A stretch of 64,000 bases of DNA, taken from Novosphingobium sp. GTDB taxonomy: Bacteria; Pseudomonadota; Alphaproteobacteria; Sphingomonadales; Sphingomonadaceae. The stretch is taken from contig NZ_JAHEBV010000063.1 in NCBI RefSeq assembly GCF_024642085.1, forward strand, positions 42,904 to 106,903. The letters run 5' to 3'. Both the position numbers and the translations under genes were made by a program. The notes beneath the pieces are model-generated. The model searched no databases. It was not told where the DNA came from and worked only from the letters and a program-made list of their open reading frames with translations. This document shows positions 19,012 through 27,485 of this stretch, piece by piece (positions within the stretch are counted from its first letter, which is position 1; the number at the start of each line of letters is the position of its first letter).

Positions 19012-19105
19012 AGCGCGGCTGCGAAAAAGTAGCGCCAAGGTCGCTCCCACCCGCGATCCATGCCACACATCACATTTGGCCATCGAAGGGTCGAGGGGGA
19101 ACAAA

Positions 19106-19882
19106 ATGGGACACGAATTGAGCCGATCAGTCGAAGGGCTGACGGTACTGGTCACAGGGGCGGCAAGCGGGATGGGGCGAGCGACGGCTGAGGTCTTTGC
19201 GGCGGCCGGAGCACAGGTGGCGCTGACCGACCTGTCGGGCGAGGCCGTGGAAACAATTGCTGCGCAATTGCGGGGAAGTGGTCACAGGGTGCAAGGCTGG
19301 GCGCTGGACGTAAGTGACGCCGATGCCATCCGCGATTGCACGGCCTCGATCGCTGACCATTTCAGCGGGATCGATTGCCTGGTCAACAACGCCGGGATCA
19401 GCGCGTTCTGCCCGATCGATGATGACGATCATTATGACGAGGTTTGGGAACGAGCGCTGGTGGTGCTGCTGACGGCGCACCAGCGTTTGGTGCGTGCAGT
19501 GTTGCCGCACCTGCGCGCTTCGTCCTGCCCGCGCATCGTCAATATCGCATCAACCGAAGCGCTTGGTGCGACCAGCCGTGACAGCCCCTATTGCGCTGCG
19601 AAGGCCGGTGTGACGGGGCTCACCCGCGCGTTGGCCGTGGAACTGGGCAAGGAGGGGATCACGGTCAACTGCATTTGCCCTGGCCCCATCGATACCGGGA
19701 TGACGGCCAATGTGCCAGGCGCCGACAAGGCCACCTTTGCCCATCGCCGCACTGCGCTGCGCCGATATGGCCTGGCCGAGGAAGTTGCGCACATGACGCT
19801 AAGTCTGTGCCTGCCCGCGGCCAGCTACGTAACCGGTGCGGTCATTCCGGTCGACGGTGGTCTTATGGCCCGCAACGCCTGA
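19106..19882 (+). CDS. Short-chain dehydrogenase/reductase (SDR)
   Basis: A 258-residue classical SDR, with cofactor motif VTGAASGMGRA, NNAG, a Ser followed by Y-x3-K (SPYCAAK), PGPIDTGM after the active site and a C-terminal VTGAVIPVDGGL. The catalytic triad Ser-Tyr-Lys is present. An Asp after the second beta strand (ALTDLSGE) favours NAD(H). The start ATG at 19106 follows a strong AGGGGGA. The upstream in-frame ATG at 19076 lacks one. The substrate is unknown. It converges on the Crp/Fnr gene with a 12 nt gap and is not obviously in an operon. Confidence 0.88.
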   Translation: MGHELSRSVEGLTVLVTGAASGMGRATAEVFAAAGAQVALTDLSGEAVETIAAQLRGSGHRVQGWALDVSDADAIRDCTASIADHFSGIDCLVNNAGISAFCPIDDDDHYDEVWERALVVLLTAHQRLVRAVLPHLRASSCPRIVNIASTEALGATSRDSPYCAAKAGVTGLTRALAVELGKEGITVNCICPGPIDTGMTANVPGADKATFAHRRTALRRYGLAEEVAHMTLSLCLPAASYVTGAVIPVDGGLMARNA

Positions 19883-19894
19883 TTCGTGCCAAGC

Positions 19895-20605
19895 CTATTC
19901 TGGATAAATGCCGCCAAGCACCTTTGAAAAATGATCGGCGATGACCGAATTGCAGCTGCAAGCCGTCTGCCGCAGTGCGTCTTCATCAAGGATGACCAGT
20001 CGCCCGCGGCGGATGTCGATGATGCTGCGCGCCTTGAACCTCTGCAGAACGCGGCTGGCATAGGTTCGCCCTACACCCAGCAGTTCGCCAAGCTGTTCCT
20101 GGGTGATGGCCATATCGTTGGTCCCGGTTCGTTCGATCGCGGCGGTTAGCCAGCGGGCAACGCGCTGTTCGATGGTGTGAGTAGCATTACAGGCAACCGA
20201 CTGAAACACCTGCGCAACAAAGCAATCGGCATAGCGATTGAACAGCCGACCGACCGAAGGCAGATCCTCCTTTAGTTGTTCCAGTTCGCGCAGCGGGATT
20301 TTCAGGAATGTGCCGCCGTGAAGAACGGTTGAGCGGGCGAATGCTGGCAGACGGCCGTGGCTGACGATACCGCCCAGCGCCCCTTCGCGGCCGACAGTCG
20401 CCGTTTCAACCGCCGCGCCGTCATCCATTACCACATAGTATGTGGCCATCGCCGCGCCGCAGGGAAAATAGCAGTATTCGATCGTGTCGCCGGGATCGTA
20501 GAGCGTGTCACCCTTGGCAAGTTTCTGCTTGGAGACGCGGGTTGAAACCCGGGCGCGGTGATCTTCGAACAGCGCGCTTAGCAGATCGTTTGTTTCAATG
20601 CTCAT
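19895..20605 (-). CDS. Crp/Fnr-family transcriptional regulator
   Basis: A 236-residue regulator. The N-terminal cyclic-nucleotide-binding-like beta barrel (residues about 20-120; GDTLYDPGDTIEYCYFPCGAA, VGREGALGGIVSHGR) is followed by the long dimer helix and a C-terminal winged helix (ITQEQLGELLGVGRTYASRVLQRFKARSII, IRRGRLVILD). The Fnr [4Fe-4S] cysteine spacing is not seen and the cAMP-contacting PGE-x6-RSA motif is absent, so the signal is unknown. This subfamily often appears in alphaproteobacteria beside stress or two-component genes. ATG 20605 is preferred to the GTG just before it. It diverges from the receiver gene across 141 bp containing a perfect palindrome. Confidence 0.85.
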   Translation of the reverse strand: MSIETNDLLSALFEDHRARVSTRVSKQKLAKGDTLYDPGDTIEYCYFPCGAAMATYYVVMDDGAAVETATVGREGALGGIVSHGRLPAFARSTVLHGGTFLKIPLRELEQLKEDLPSVGRLFNRYADCFVAQVFQSVACNATHTIEQRVARWLTAAIERTGTNDMAITQEQLGELLGVGRTYASRVLQRFKARSIIDIRRGRLVILDEDALRQTACSCNSVIADHFSKVLGGIYPE

Positions 20606-20699
20606 CACGGTATCCAGCGGAAAGGGCTCCAGTATACGGTGATAAGAACGCTGCTTGCGGATTGTTCCCGGCTTACGCGCACTAGTGAGCGGACAAATC

Positions 20700-20715
20700 T
20701 GTAGACTAGTCTACA
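20700..20715. promoter_or_regulatory. Perfect 16 bp palindrome TGTAGACTAGTCTACA, candidate operator
   Basis: The site is its own reverse complement over 16 bp and lies between the diverging Crp/Fnr-type and receiver genes, 31 bp before the receiver ATG. It does not match the Fnr (TTGAT-N4-ATCAA) or Crp (TGTGA-N6-TCACA) consensus. Position and symmetry suit a homodimeric regulator, possibly the adjacent Crp/Fnr-family protein acting on itself and on the receiver. Confidence 0.55.
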
Positions 20716-20718
20716 TAC

Positions 20719-20742
20719 GCGCTCTCCTGAACCGTGGAGCGC
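20719..20742 (+). promoter_or_regulatory. Hairpin that holds the ribosome site of the receiver gene
   Basis: The arms GCGCTC (20719-20724) and GAGCGC (20737-20742) are perfectly complementary around a 12 nt loop. The Shine-Dalgarno GGAG at 20736-20739 lies in the 3' arm, 7 nt before the ATG at 20747. If transcribed, the hairpin would hinder translation initiation until opened. Confidence 0.4.
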
Positions 20743-20746
20743 AACA

Positions 20747-21115
20747 ATGTCAGAGGGTTACGTAACCCCGGGCCGACGCGCGCTGGTCGTTGATGATAAC
20801 GGGCTTGTCGCGCTCGATACCCGTGAAATGCTGATCGAACTGGGCTTTACGCAAGTCCATGTCGCATCACGCGGCGATCAGGCGCTGGAACACGTCGCGA
20901 CAAGCCCGTTCGACTGGGCGCTCGTAGACGGGACGCTAAGAGGCGGCGATCTTGAAAACGTTGTGGCGGCGCTCGACCAGGCCGGTGTGCCGTTGGCCTT
21001 TGTTAGCAGCCTGGGTGACGGATCGGACATCGCGCCTGCGTGGGCCGAGCGGGATTTTATTGCCCGGCCGTATGGCAAGCGCGAACTGGCGGCGCTGCTG
21101 TCGCGCTGGCGTTAA
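20747..21115 (+). CDS. Stand-alone response-regulator receiver domain
   Basis: A 122-residue single-domain receiver without an output domain. Acidic pair Asp16/Asp17 (ALVVDDN), phosphoacceptor Asp61 (WALVDGTL), and Ser87/Ser88 at the switch position (LAFVSSLGD) are present. The usually invariant Lys before Pro-Tyr is Arg107 (IARPYG), which can alter phosphorylation switching. Such proteins relay phosphate or titrate a histidine kinase; no kinase is encoded nearby. The start follows GGAG inside a hairpin. Its stop overlaps the acyl-CoA dehydrogenase gene by 4 nt. The shared intergenic palindrome suggests joint control with the Crp/Fnr-type gene. Confidence 0.85.
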   Translation: MSEGYVTPGRRALVVDDNGLVALDTREMLIELGFTQVHVASRGDQALEHVATSPFDWALVDGTLRGGDLENVVAALDQAGVPLAFVSSLGDGSDIAPAWAERDFIARPYGKRELAALLSRWR

Positions 21116-22242
21116 GCCGCCAGCGTTAATGCCTCGTACCGTTCAAGGTGTGCATCGGCGCTGCCGAACTGGTTTTCGATCATTGTCGCACGCTTGAAAT
21201 AGTGCCCGATCGCGAGTTCCATCGTGATGCCGATGCCGCCGTGCGTCTGCACGGCTGACTGACCGACAAACTTAATACTGCGCGCAACCTTGGCCTTGGC
21301 CAAACTGACCGCAGCCTTGCGTTCGGCGGCAGGCAGGCCCAGCTTGAGCGTGCCCATCAATGCCATTGATGCGATCTGTTCAGCTTCGACCAGCATGTCG
21401 GCCATGCGGTGCTGCAAGGCCTGAAACTTGCCAATCGGCTGGCCGAACTGCTTGCGCTGCTTAGTGTATTCAACCGTACCATCCAGCAGCTTTCGAGCGA
21501 TCCCGGTGCCTTCGGCGCAGACACCCATGGCTGCTTCATCTGCAATCCGTTCGATCAGATCGATCCCACCGGGCAGCAGCGCCTCGGCCGGAATAGCGAC
21601 GTTTTCGAAATAGACTTCAGAGGCGCGGAACCCATCGACGGTCGGATAATCGCGGCGAGTTATCCCGGCGGACTTGGCATCGACCAGAAACAGTTCGACG
21701 CCGTTCCGTTCGCGGGCAGAGCCGCCAGTGCGTGCGGTGACCAGCAAATGCGAGGCCCACGGTGCAGCATAGACCACCGCCTTGTGTCCGTTTAGAACAA
21801 AACCACTGCCGTCCGCCTTCGCGGTAGTGGAAACACTGGCCAGATCATAGCGCCCGGTGGGTTCGGCATAGGCCCAGGCGATCACGCAATCGCCTGAGAT
21901 TATCTGAGGGATGACTTCAGCGGCCAAGGCACCGCCGACAGCCGTCAACGCGCCGCCGCCGATCACTACCGTCTGCAGCCACGGTTCAACCGCGATGACC
22001 TTGCCCAGTTCTTCCATCATGATCAGGTTTTCAAGGTATCCGCCGCCCAGGCCGCCGTATTCCTCGGCAAAGGGTGCGCTGGTCAGGCCAAGTTCGCTAG
22101 AGAGCGCCCTCCAGATGCCGGGATCGCGGCCTTCGGGGCTGGCCAGCATCTTTTTGCGGGTTTCAAAGTCATAGGTGTCGGCAAGGAAGCGCGACAGCGT
22201 GTCGCGCAGCATGTCCTGCGTTTCGGTATAGCTCAGGTCCAT
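21112..22242 (-). CDS. Acyl-CoA dehydrogenase, small (PimD-like) subunit
   Basis: A 376-residue flavoprotein of the acyl-CoA dehydrogenase fold: N-terminal helical domain (LSYTETQDMLRDTLSRFLAD), middle beta domain (IAWAYAEPTGRYDLASVSTTA) and C-terminal helices with QTHGGIGITMELAIGHYFKRA. It starts 9 nt after the stop of a second, larger acyl-CoA dehydrogenase gene. Such pairs (PimC/PimD in Rhodopseudomonas; FadE pairs in sterol degradation) form alpha2beta2 heteromers in which one subunit supplies most catalytic residues. A likely substrate is a long, branched or dicarboxylic acyl-CoA. Pairing is seen; the heteromer is inferred. Confidence 0.82.
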   Translation of the reverse strand: MDLSYTETQDMLRDTLSRFLADTYDFETRKKMLASPEGRDPGIWRALSSELGLTSAPFAEEYGGLGGGYLENLIMMEELGKVIAVEPWLQTVVIGGGALTAVGGALAAEVIPQIISGDCVIAWAYAEPTGRYDLASVSTTAKADGSGFVLNGHKAVVYAAPWASHLLVTARTGGSARERNGVELFLVDAKSAGITRRDYPTVDGFRASEVYFENVAIPAEALLPGGIDLIERIADEAAMGVCAEGTGIARKLLDGTVEYTKQRKQFGQPIGKFQALQHRMADMLVEAEQIASMALMGTLKLGLPAAERKAAVSLAKAKVARSIKFVGQSAVQTHGGIGITMELAIGHYFKRATMIENQFGSADAHLERYEALTLAA

Positions 22243-22251
22243 GTCAGTTCC

Positions 22252-23445
22252 TTAAAGGCCCAAGACCATCTTGGCGATGATGTTGCGCTGGATTTCGTTC
22301 GAGCCGCCGTAAATCGTAGTCTTTCGCATGTTGTAATAACCCGGCGCGGTGCGGTGGGCCCAATCGGGTCCGATCGGATGCTCGTTATCGCCTTCGCCAA
22401 AGCCGCGGAAGTAAGGGGCTCCGTAATGGCCGGCCGCCTCAAGCGCGAGTTCCGTAAGGCGCTGCTGGATTTCGCTGCCCTTGATTTTCAGGACCGAGCT
22501 TTCTGGCCCGGGTCCGCGGCCGGCAGCTTCGCCGGCCAGAGTGCGCAGTTCGGTAAACTCCAGCGCGGTAAGATCCATTTCCAGCTCAGCGACCTTGCGG
22601 CGGTAGAATGGATTGGCCAGCAGCGGCTTGTCGCCGTCGATCTCGGTTGCTGCAATCTGGCGGATCTTTTCGATCCCGCGCTTGGAAGAGGCCACCCCGG
22701 CGATACCGACGCGTTCGTGAGCAAGCAGGAACTTGGCGCAAGTCCAGCCCTTGTTCTCTTCGAAAACGCGGTTTTCGACAGGAACGTTGACGTTGTCGAG
22801 GAACACCTCGTTCACCTCATGCTCGCCGCCCAGAGTGATGATCGGACGCACTTCGATTCCGGGTGACTTCATATCGATCAGGAGAAAACTGATGCCTTCC
22901 TGCATCTTGGCATCGGGATCGGTGCGGACCAGGAAAAAGCCCCAGTCAGCATGCTGCGCCATGGTGGTCCAGGTTTTCTGTCCGTTAACGACATAGTGAT
23001 CGCCTTCGCGCACAGCCTTGGTGCGCAGCGAGGCGAGGTCCGATCCAGAACCCGGTTCAGAATAGCCCTGGCACCACCAATCCTCTCCCGACAGGATGCG
23101 CGGAAGGAAATGAGCCTTCTGCTCAGGCGTGCCGAAGGTATAGATGACCGGCCCGACCATGGTCAGGCCGAACGGCATCAGACGGATGCAATCGGCGCGC
23201 GCGGTTTCTTCGGAAAAGATGAAACGCTGGGTTACGGTCCAACCAGTGCCGCCGTATTCAACCGGCCAGGCCGGGGCTACCCAGCCTTTTTTTGCAAGAA
23301 CGCGGTGCCAGGAAAGGAAATCTTCCTTGGTCAGTTCATCGCCTTCATCCTGCTTACCGCGGAGCTGCGCGGGATAGTTGTCAGCGATGAACTTGCGCAC
23401 TTCGTCGCGGAACGCGATTTCTTCGGGGCTGAATTCCAGATCCAT
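22252..23445 (-). CDS. Acyl-CoA dehydrogenase, large (PimC-like) subunit
   Basis: A 397-residue flavoprotein: N-terminal domain MDLEFSPEEIAFRDEVRKFI, PAWPVEYGGTGW, the FAD-binding CQGYSEPGSGSDLASLRT motif, VNGQKTWTTMAQHADW, and a C-terminal end with Y-x-RKTTIYGGSNEIQRNIIAKM, typical of this subfamily. The ATG at 23445 has GGAG 7 nt before it. The longer frame to 23664 has no such support. First gene of a two-gene unit with the PimD-like subunit. It would remove two hydrogens from an acyl-CoA and pass electrons to electron-transfer flavoprotein. Confidence 0.86.
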   Translation of the reverse strand: MDLEFSPEEIAFRDEVRKFIADNYPAQLRGKQDEGDELTKEDFLSWHRVLAKKGWVAPAWPVEYGGTGWTVTQRFIFSEETARADCIRLMPFGLTMVGPVIYTFGTPEQKAHFLPRILSGEDWWCQGYSEPGSGSDLASLRTKAVREGDHYVVNGQKTWTTMAQHADWGFFLVRTDPDAKMQEGISFLLIDMKSPGIEVRPIITLGGEHEVNEVFLDNVNVPVENRVFEENKGWTCAKFLLAHERVGIAGVASSKRGIEKIRQIAATEIDGDKPLLANPFYRRKVAELEMDLTALEFTELRTLAGEAAGRGPGPESSVLKIKGSEIQQRLTELALEAAGHYGAPYFRGFGEGDNEHPIGPDWAHRTAPGYYNMRKTTIYGGSNEIQRNIIAKMVLGL

Positions 23446-23550
23446 GGCTCTCTCCGGTTCATGTCTTGCTGGCAGATTGGCGCAGGTTCGCGGCCGCTGC
23501 AAGTGATCCGTTGCAACGCAGGATGTACTTTCGGGCGTAGCGCTCCGCTT

Positions 23551-23592
23551 GCGCCTGCCTGCCGTAGCGGAAGGCGCGTCCAGAAGCTGGAC
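23551..23592. repeat. Hairpin-rich intergenic segment
   Basis: The 285 bp between the acyl-CoA dehydrogenase start and the lipoprotein gene contains no convincing coding frame. It holds a 6 bp stem GCGCCT/AGGCGC (23551-23556 with 23572-23577) followed at once by the perfect stem GTCCAG-AAG-CTGGAC (23578-23592). No U-run follows. Function unknown; promoter and leader sequences for both diverging genes must also lie here. Confidence 0.35.
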
Positions 23593-23730
23593 TGAGTACC
23601 GGTATTGCCGGGTCCGATTGCTGGCAGTCGCGCGGCAATCGCGCTGCGACTCGCTCCTGGGCAAGTGCGTTGGCAGGGGCCGCTGCGCCTGTTAGATTGC
23701 CGTTACCATCTCAACAAAGTGAGCAAACCG

Positions 23731-24264
23731 ATGCGCCTGTTGAACTCCGTTTACGGTCTGGTCGTGATCTTGGCGCTGGGTGGCTGCAATTCCTCCTCCG
23801 ACACCCCGAAGACAGCTGATGAGGTGAAGACCGAAGTGGCACGGATGGAACGCCCCGAGCCGGGTATGTACCGCACCACTATCAACGTTCTTGATGTAAC
23901 GATCCCCGGCATGGACGCGGCGCGGGCGGAGCAAATGAAAAAACTGTTTGGAACCACTTCCAAAAGTACCGAGGCTTGCCTTACCAAAGCTCAGGCGGAC
24001 AAGGGCTTCGAAGAACTGAACAAGCGCGCCGCGCAAGGCGATTGCCGTTATGACAACTTCAAAGCCGACGGCGGCAGGATCGACGCCCGGATGACCTGCA
24101 AGACCGGCCGGGGCATGACCATGACCTATGACATGCATGGCACGTTCACATCGACCGGGTCACAACTGAAAATGGCTTTCGACGCGTCGATGATGCCAAT
24201 GCCCGGACGAGGCATGCATATCGAGGCAGAAGTCAAGAATGAGCGTATCGGGGATTGTCCCTGA
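23731..24264 (+). CDS. DUF3617-like lipoprotein
   Basis: A 177-residue secreted protein with a lipoprotein signal (MRLLNSVYGLVVILALGGCN, lipobox Cys19). The mature part begins with a disordered TPKTADEVKTE segment and then a small Cys-paired domain: EPGMYRTTINVLDVTIPGM, EACLTKAQADKGFEEL, GDCRYDNFKADGGRIDARMTCKTGRGMTMTYDMHGTF. This is the layout of the DUF3617 family of proteobacterial periplasmic proteins, whose function is unknown. The start at 23731 fits the signal peptide. A GTG at 23719 is an alternative. Gene is followed 7 nt later by the hydrolase gene. Confidence 0.7.
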   Translation: MRLLNSVYGLVVILALGGCNSSSDTPKTADEVKTEVARMERPEPGMYRTTINVLDVTIPGMDAARAEQMKKLFGTTSKSTEACLTKAQADKGFEELNKRAAQGDCRYDNFKADGGRIDARMTCKTGRGMTMTYDMHGTFTSTGSQLKMAFDASMMPMPGRGMHIEAEVKNERIGDCP

Positions 24265-24271
24265 GGAAAAA

Positions 24272-25021
24272 ATGATGAACCTGTCTTTTGACGGACCTCT
24301 TGCCCGGCGTTTGCGGCTGGCTACGATGCCCGCACCGCACGGTGTGCGTGGACCATCGTTACGGCTGTGGCTGGGCGAAGGGCTGCGGATCATGCCGGCG
24401 CTGGGCCGCAAAAGCGCGCCCGTTCCGCCCACCAGCTCCGTGCGGACGGTTATGCTGCTTCCCGGCTTTGCGGCCCACCCGTTTACCATGCGCCGCCTGA
24501 GGAGCGCGCTTGATCAGGCCGGCCACCAGGTCAGCGACTGGGGCGAAGGATTTAATCTGGGCCCGGACCCCGACAATCTGCAACGGCTGGAAACACGGAT
24601 TGAAGCCCTTGCAGCCGAAACCGGGCGCAAAGTCATACTTGTCGGGTGGAGTCTGGGAGGCATCTTCGCACGCGAACTGGCGCACCGGCTGCCTGACACT
24701 GTCGCGGGCGTCGTTACCATGGGTACTCCGTTTTCCGGGAACCGGCACGCCAATAACGCTTGGCGGACCTATCATCTGATCACTGGCCACGCAGTCACCG
24801 ATCCTCCGGTCAACGTGGATTTCGGGCTCAAGCCGCCGGTGCCGACCGTGGCTTTGTGGAGCACGCGCGACGGCATCGTCGCGCCGCGCTGCGCTTGCGG
24901 CAAGCCGCAGGAGCGAGATCGGGCGATCGGCCTGCGCTGTACGCACTTCGGCTTCTCCGCCGACCCGCGTGCAATTGGAGTAGTGCTTGACCTGCTGGAT
25001 GGCGGACAGGACTGGGCCTAG
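24272..25021 (+). CDS. Alpha/beta-hydrolase (lipase-like)
   Basis: A 249-residue cytosolic alpha/beta-hydrolase. VRTVMLLPGFAAHPFTM supplies the first strand and oxyanion region, the nucleophile elbow is GWSLGG, and a later WSTRDGIVAP segment supplies the acid and CTHFGFS the likely histidine. No signal peptide is visible. It begins with consecutive ATG codons at 24272 and 24275, after a TGAGGA ribosome site. The substrate is unknown. Relatives are annotated as lipase- or PGAP1-like hydrolases. Close spacing with the lipoprotein gene suggests cotranscription. Confidence 0.75.
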   Translation: MMNLSFDGPLARRLRLATMPAPHGVRGPSLRLWLGEGLRIMPALGRKSAPVPPTSSVRTVMLLPGFAAHPFTMRRLRSALDQAGHQVSDWGEGFNLGPDPDNLQRLETRIEALAAETGRKVILVGWSLGGIFARELAHRLPDTVAGVVTMGTPFSGNRHANNAWRTYHLITGHAVTDPPVNVDFGLKPPVPTVALWSTRDGIVAPRCACGKPQERDRAIGLRCTHFGFSADPRAIGVVLDLLDGGQDWA

Positions 25022-25095
25022 GCCAATTCTGCGCCTTCGCAGTTGCAGCAAGTGCTTGACTCTTCCCTGACATAGGGCAGTCATTGCATCGACCC

Positions 25096-26523
25096 ATGAG
25101 TAAAAAGCCAACCTGCTATGATGAGATGTATGGTCCCGACGGGGCCGTGCGTCCGGGCTATGCCGGATATTGCGAATGGTACGGTCAGCAGGACGTGAAC
25201 GTGCTGCGCCGCAAGGGCAAGGAAGCTGAAGGTTTCTTCAGAACAACCGGGATCACCTTCAACGTTTATGGTGACGATGCGGGGGAGGAACGCCTGATCC
25301 CCTTCGATATGGTGCCAAGGATCATCACTGCGGCTGAATGGCGCAAGTTGTCGCGCGGGATTGAGCAGCGGGTGAGGGCGCTGAACGCCTTTCTTCATGA
25401 TATCTATCATCGTCAGGAAATAGTCCGCGCCGGACGGGTGCCCGAACGCCTGATTGCGCGCAACGCCGCGTTCCTGCCGCAGATGGTCGGATTGAAACCA
25501 CCCGGCGGGGTATACACCCACATCGTCGGAATCGATCTTGTTCGCACCGGACCCGACGATTTCATGGTGCTCGAAGACAACGCCCGCACGCCCTCAGGCG
25601 TCTCCTACATGCTGGAGAACCGCGAGACGATGATGGCGATGTTTCCGGAACTGTTCAGCCGCCTGTCGGTTTGCCCGGTCCAGGATTACCCCCGCCGGTT
25701 GGCCAGCAGCCTTGCGGCCTGCGCGCCGTCATGTGCTGGAGAACGACCGGTGGTGGCGGTGTTGACGCCGGGAATCTATAATTCCGCTTATTTCGAGCAT
25801 GCCTTTTTGGCCGACCAGATGGGCGCCGAACTGGTTGAAGGCAGTGATCTGCGTGTGGTCGACGGACGCGTCGCGATGCGCACAACGCAAGGCTATCAAC
25901 CGATCGACGTGCTGTATCGCCGGGTTGACGATGAATATCTTGATCCGTTGACCTTCAATCCGACCTCTATGCTGGGCGTGCCGGGGATCATGGACGTCTA
26001 TCGCGCCGGTGGGATCACTATTGCCAATGCGCCGGGCACCGGGATTGCTGACGACAAGGCAATCTATTCGTTCATGCCCGAAATTGTCGAGTTCTATACC
26101 GGTGAAAAGCCTTTGCTGCAGAACGTGCCGACCTGGCGTTGCAGCGAAAAAGACAGTCTCGACTACGTGCTTGATCACCTTGCGGAACTGGTGGTCAAGG
26201 AAGTCCATGGATCGGGCGGCTATGGCATGCTGATTGGTCCAACCAGCTCAAAAAAAGAGATCGAGACGTTCGCCGCTAAGCTGCGAGCAAAGCCGTATAA
26301 CTATATTGCCCAACCGACCCTTGCGCTTTCCACAGTGCCGATCATGACCAAGGCTGGCCTGGCTCCGCGCCATGTCGATCTGCGCCCGTTCGTGCTGGTA
26401 TCGCCAAAGGGAATAGAGATCACACCGGGCGGATTGACGCGGGTTGCGCTCAAGCAGGGATCGTTGGTGGTGAACTCGTCGCAGGGCGGCGGGACCAAGG
26501 ATTCGTGGGTTCTGGAAGATTGA
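25096..26523 (+). CDS. Circularly permuted type 2 ATP-grasp protein
   Basis: A 475-residue protein of the permuted ATP-grasp group (DUF404/DUF407): CYDEMYGPDGAVRPGY near the N-terminus, FNVYGDD, PFDMVPRII, VLEDNARTPSGVSYMLENR, VLYRRVDDEYLDP, ANAPGTGIADDKAIYSFMPEIV and VVKEVHGSGGYGMLIGP. These proteins are predicted to ligate peptide-like bonds with ATP, making a short tag or peptide. First gene of a four-gene set with alpha-E, transglutaminase and Anbu peptidase genes. The ATG at 25096 is used; the upstream frame offers only 4 further residues. No strong ribosome site seen. Confidence 0.9.
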   Translation: MSKKPTCYDEMYGPDGAVRPGYAGYCEWYGQQDVNVLRRKGKEAEGFFRTTGITFNVYGDDAGEERLIPFDMVPRIITAAEWRKLSRGIEQRVRALNAFLHDIYHRQEIVRAGRVPERLIARNAAFLPQMVGLKPPGGVYTHIVGIDLVRTGPDDFMVLEDNARTPSGVSYMLENRETMMAMFPELFSRLSVCPVQDYPRRLASSLAACAPSCAGERPVVAVLTPGIYNSAYFEHAFLADQMGAELVEGSDLRVVDGRVAMRTTQGYQPIDVLYRRVDDEYLDPLTFNPTSMLGVPGIMDVYRAGGITIANAPGTGIADDKAIYSFMPEIVEFYTGEKPLLQNVPTWRCSEKDSLDYVLDHLAELVVKEVHGSGGYGMLIGPTSSKKEIETFAAKLRAKPYNYIAQPTLALSTVPIMTKAGLAPRHVDLRPFVLVSPKGIEITPGGLTRVALKQGSLVVNSSQGGGTKDSWVLED

Positions 26524-27473
26524 TGGGGATGCTGGGGCGGACTGCAAAAGGTGTTTTCTGGATGGCCCGCTATCTTGAGCGGGCAGAAAATATGGCGCGT
26601 CTGCTTGACGCCGGACACCGCATGGCGCTGACCCGTGATGCTGTGATCAGCCAGAATGAATGGCGCTCGGTGGTGGAAACGGTTGGACAGACGGCTGCGT
26701 ACAAACAAAGCCACGGTACTTACACCGGTATCCAGGTGTGGAACTTCCTGCTGCGCGAAAAAGGCAATGCGCAGTCCGTCCTGGCGATGATCGAAAGCGC
26801 GCGCACCAGCGCCCGGTCGGTGCGTACCGCATTGACCCGCGAAGTATGGGAGGCGATCAACGAAAGCTGGATGACTCTGAGCGCGATGCTGGCAAAGCCG
26901 GTGCGCGAGGTATCCCTGGGTGAAGTCCTTGCCACCATCCGGCGCCAAGCGACTTTGGTACGCGGCGCGGTCGAAGGATCAATGCTGCGAAACGAGAATT
27001 TCAACTTTTTCCGGATCGGCACCTTCATCGAACGCGGCGACAACACGGCGCGCATTCTGGATGTTAAGTATTACGTCCTCCTGCCTTCGCTCGCCTGGGT
27101 TGGATCCAGTCTCGACAATGTCCAGTGGGACAGCGTGCTGCGCTCGGTTTCGGGTGAGCGGGCATACCGCTGGCTAAATGCCGGAGCGATGGACCCGCGC
27201 GGGATTGCGCAATTCATGATCCTGGACCGGCGATTTCCCCGCAGCCTTGCGTTCAGCATGGACAAGGTTCGGTCAAATCTGGCCGGTCTGGCCCACCAGT
27301 ATGGCCAGGAAACCAGCGCCCACGAACAAGTGCGAGCATCAGGATCACAATTGCACGGCCTGTCAATCGACGGCATCTTTGACGATGGGCTGCACGAGTT
27401 CCTTACCCAGTTTATCGCCTGCAACCGCCAGGTTGCCCAGGCGATCGAGCGGGACTACCGCTTCTATGCCTAG
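26523..27473 (+). CDS. Alpha-E domain protein
   Basis: A 316-residue, almost entirely helical protein beginning MGMLGRTAKGVFWMARYLER AENMARLLD, with the typical NFFRIGTFIERGDNTARILDVKYYVLL segment containing conserved Glu and Arg residues. It belongs to the alpha-E family, always encoded with the permuted ATP-grasp protein. Its catalytic role is unproven. The ATG at 26523 overlaps the ATP-grasp TGA by 1 nt (TGATG), arguing for translational coupling and a complex. The frame upstream to 26505 re-reads the preceding gene. Confidence 0.9.
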   Translation: MGMLGRTAKGVFWMARYLERAENMARLLDAGHRMALTRDAVISQNEWRSVVETVGQTAAYKQSHGTYTGIQVWNFLLREKGNAQSVLAMIESARTSARSVRTALTREVWEAINESWMTLSAMLAKPVREVSLGEVLATIRRQATLVRGAVEGSMLRNENFNFFRIGTFIERGDNTARILDVKYYVLLPSLAWVGSSLDNVQWDSVLRSVSGERAYRWLNAGAMDPRGIAQFMILDRRFPRSLAFSMDKVRSNLAGLAHQYGQETSAHEQVRASGSQLHGLSIDGIFDDGLHEFLTQFIACNRQVAQAIERDYRFYA

Positions 27474-27485
27474 GATAACCACCTG

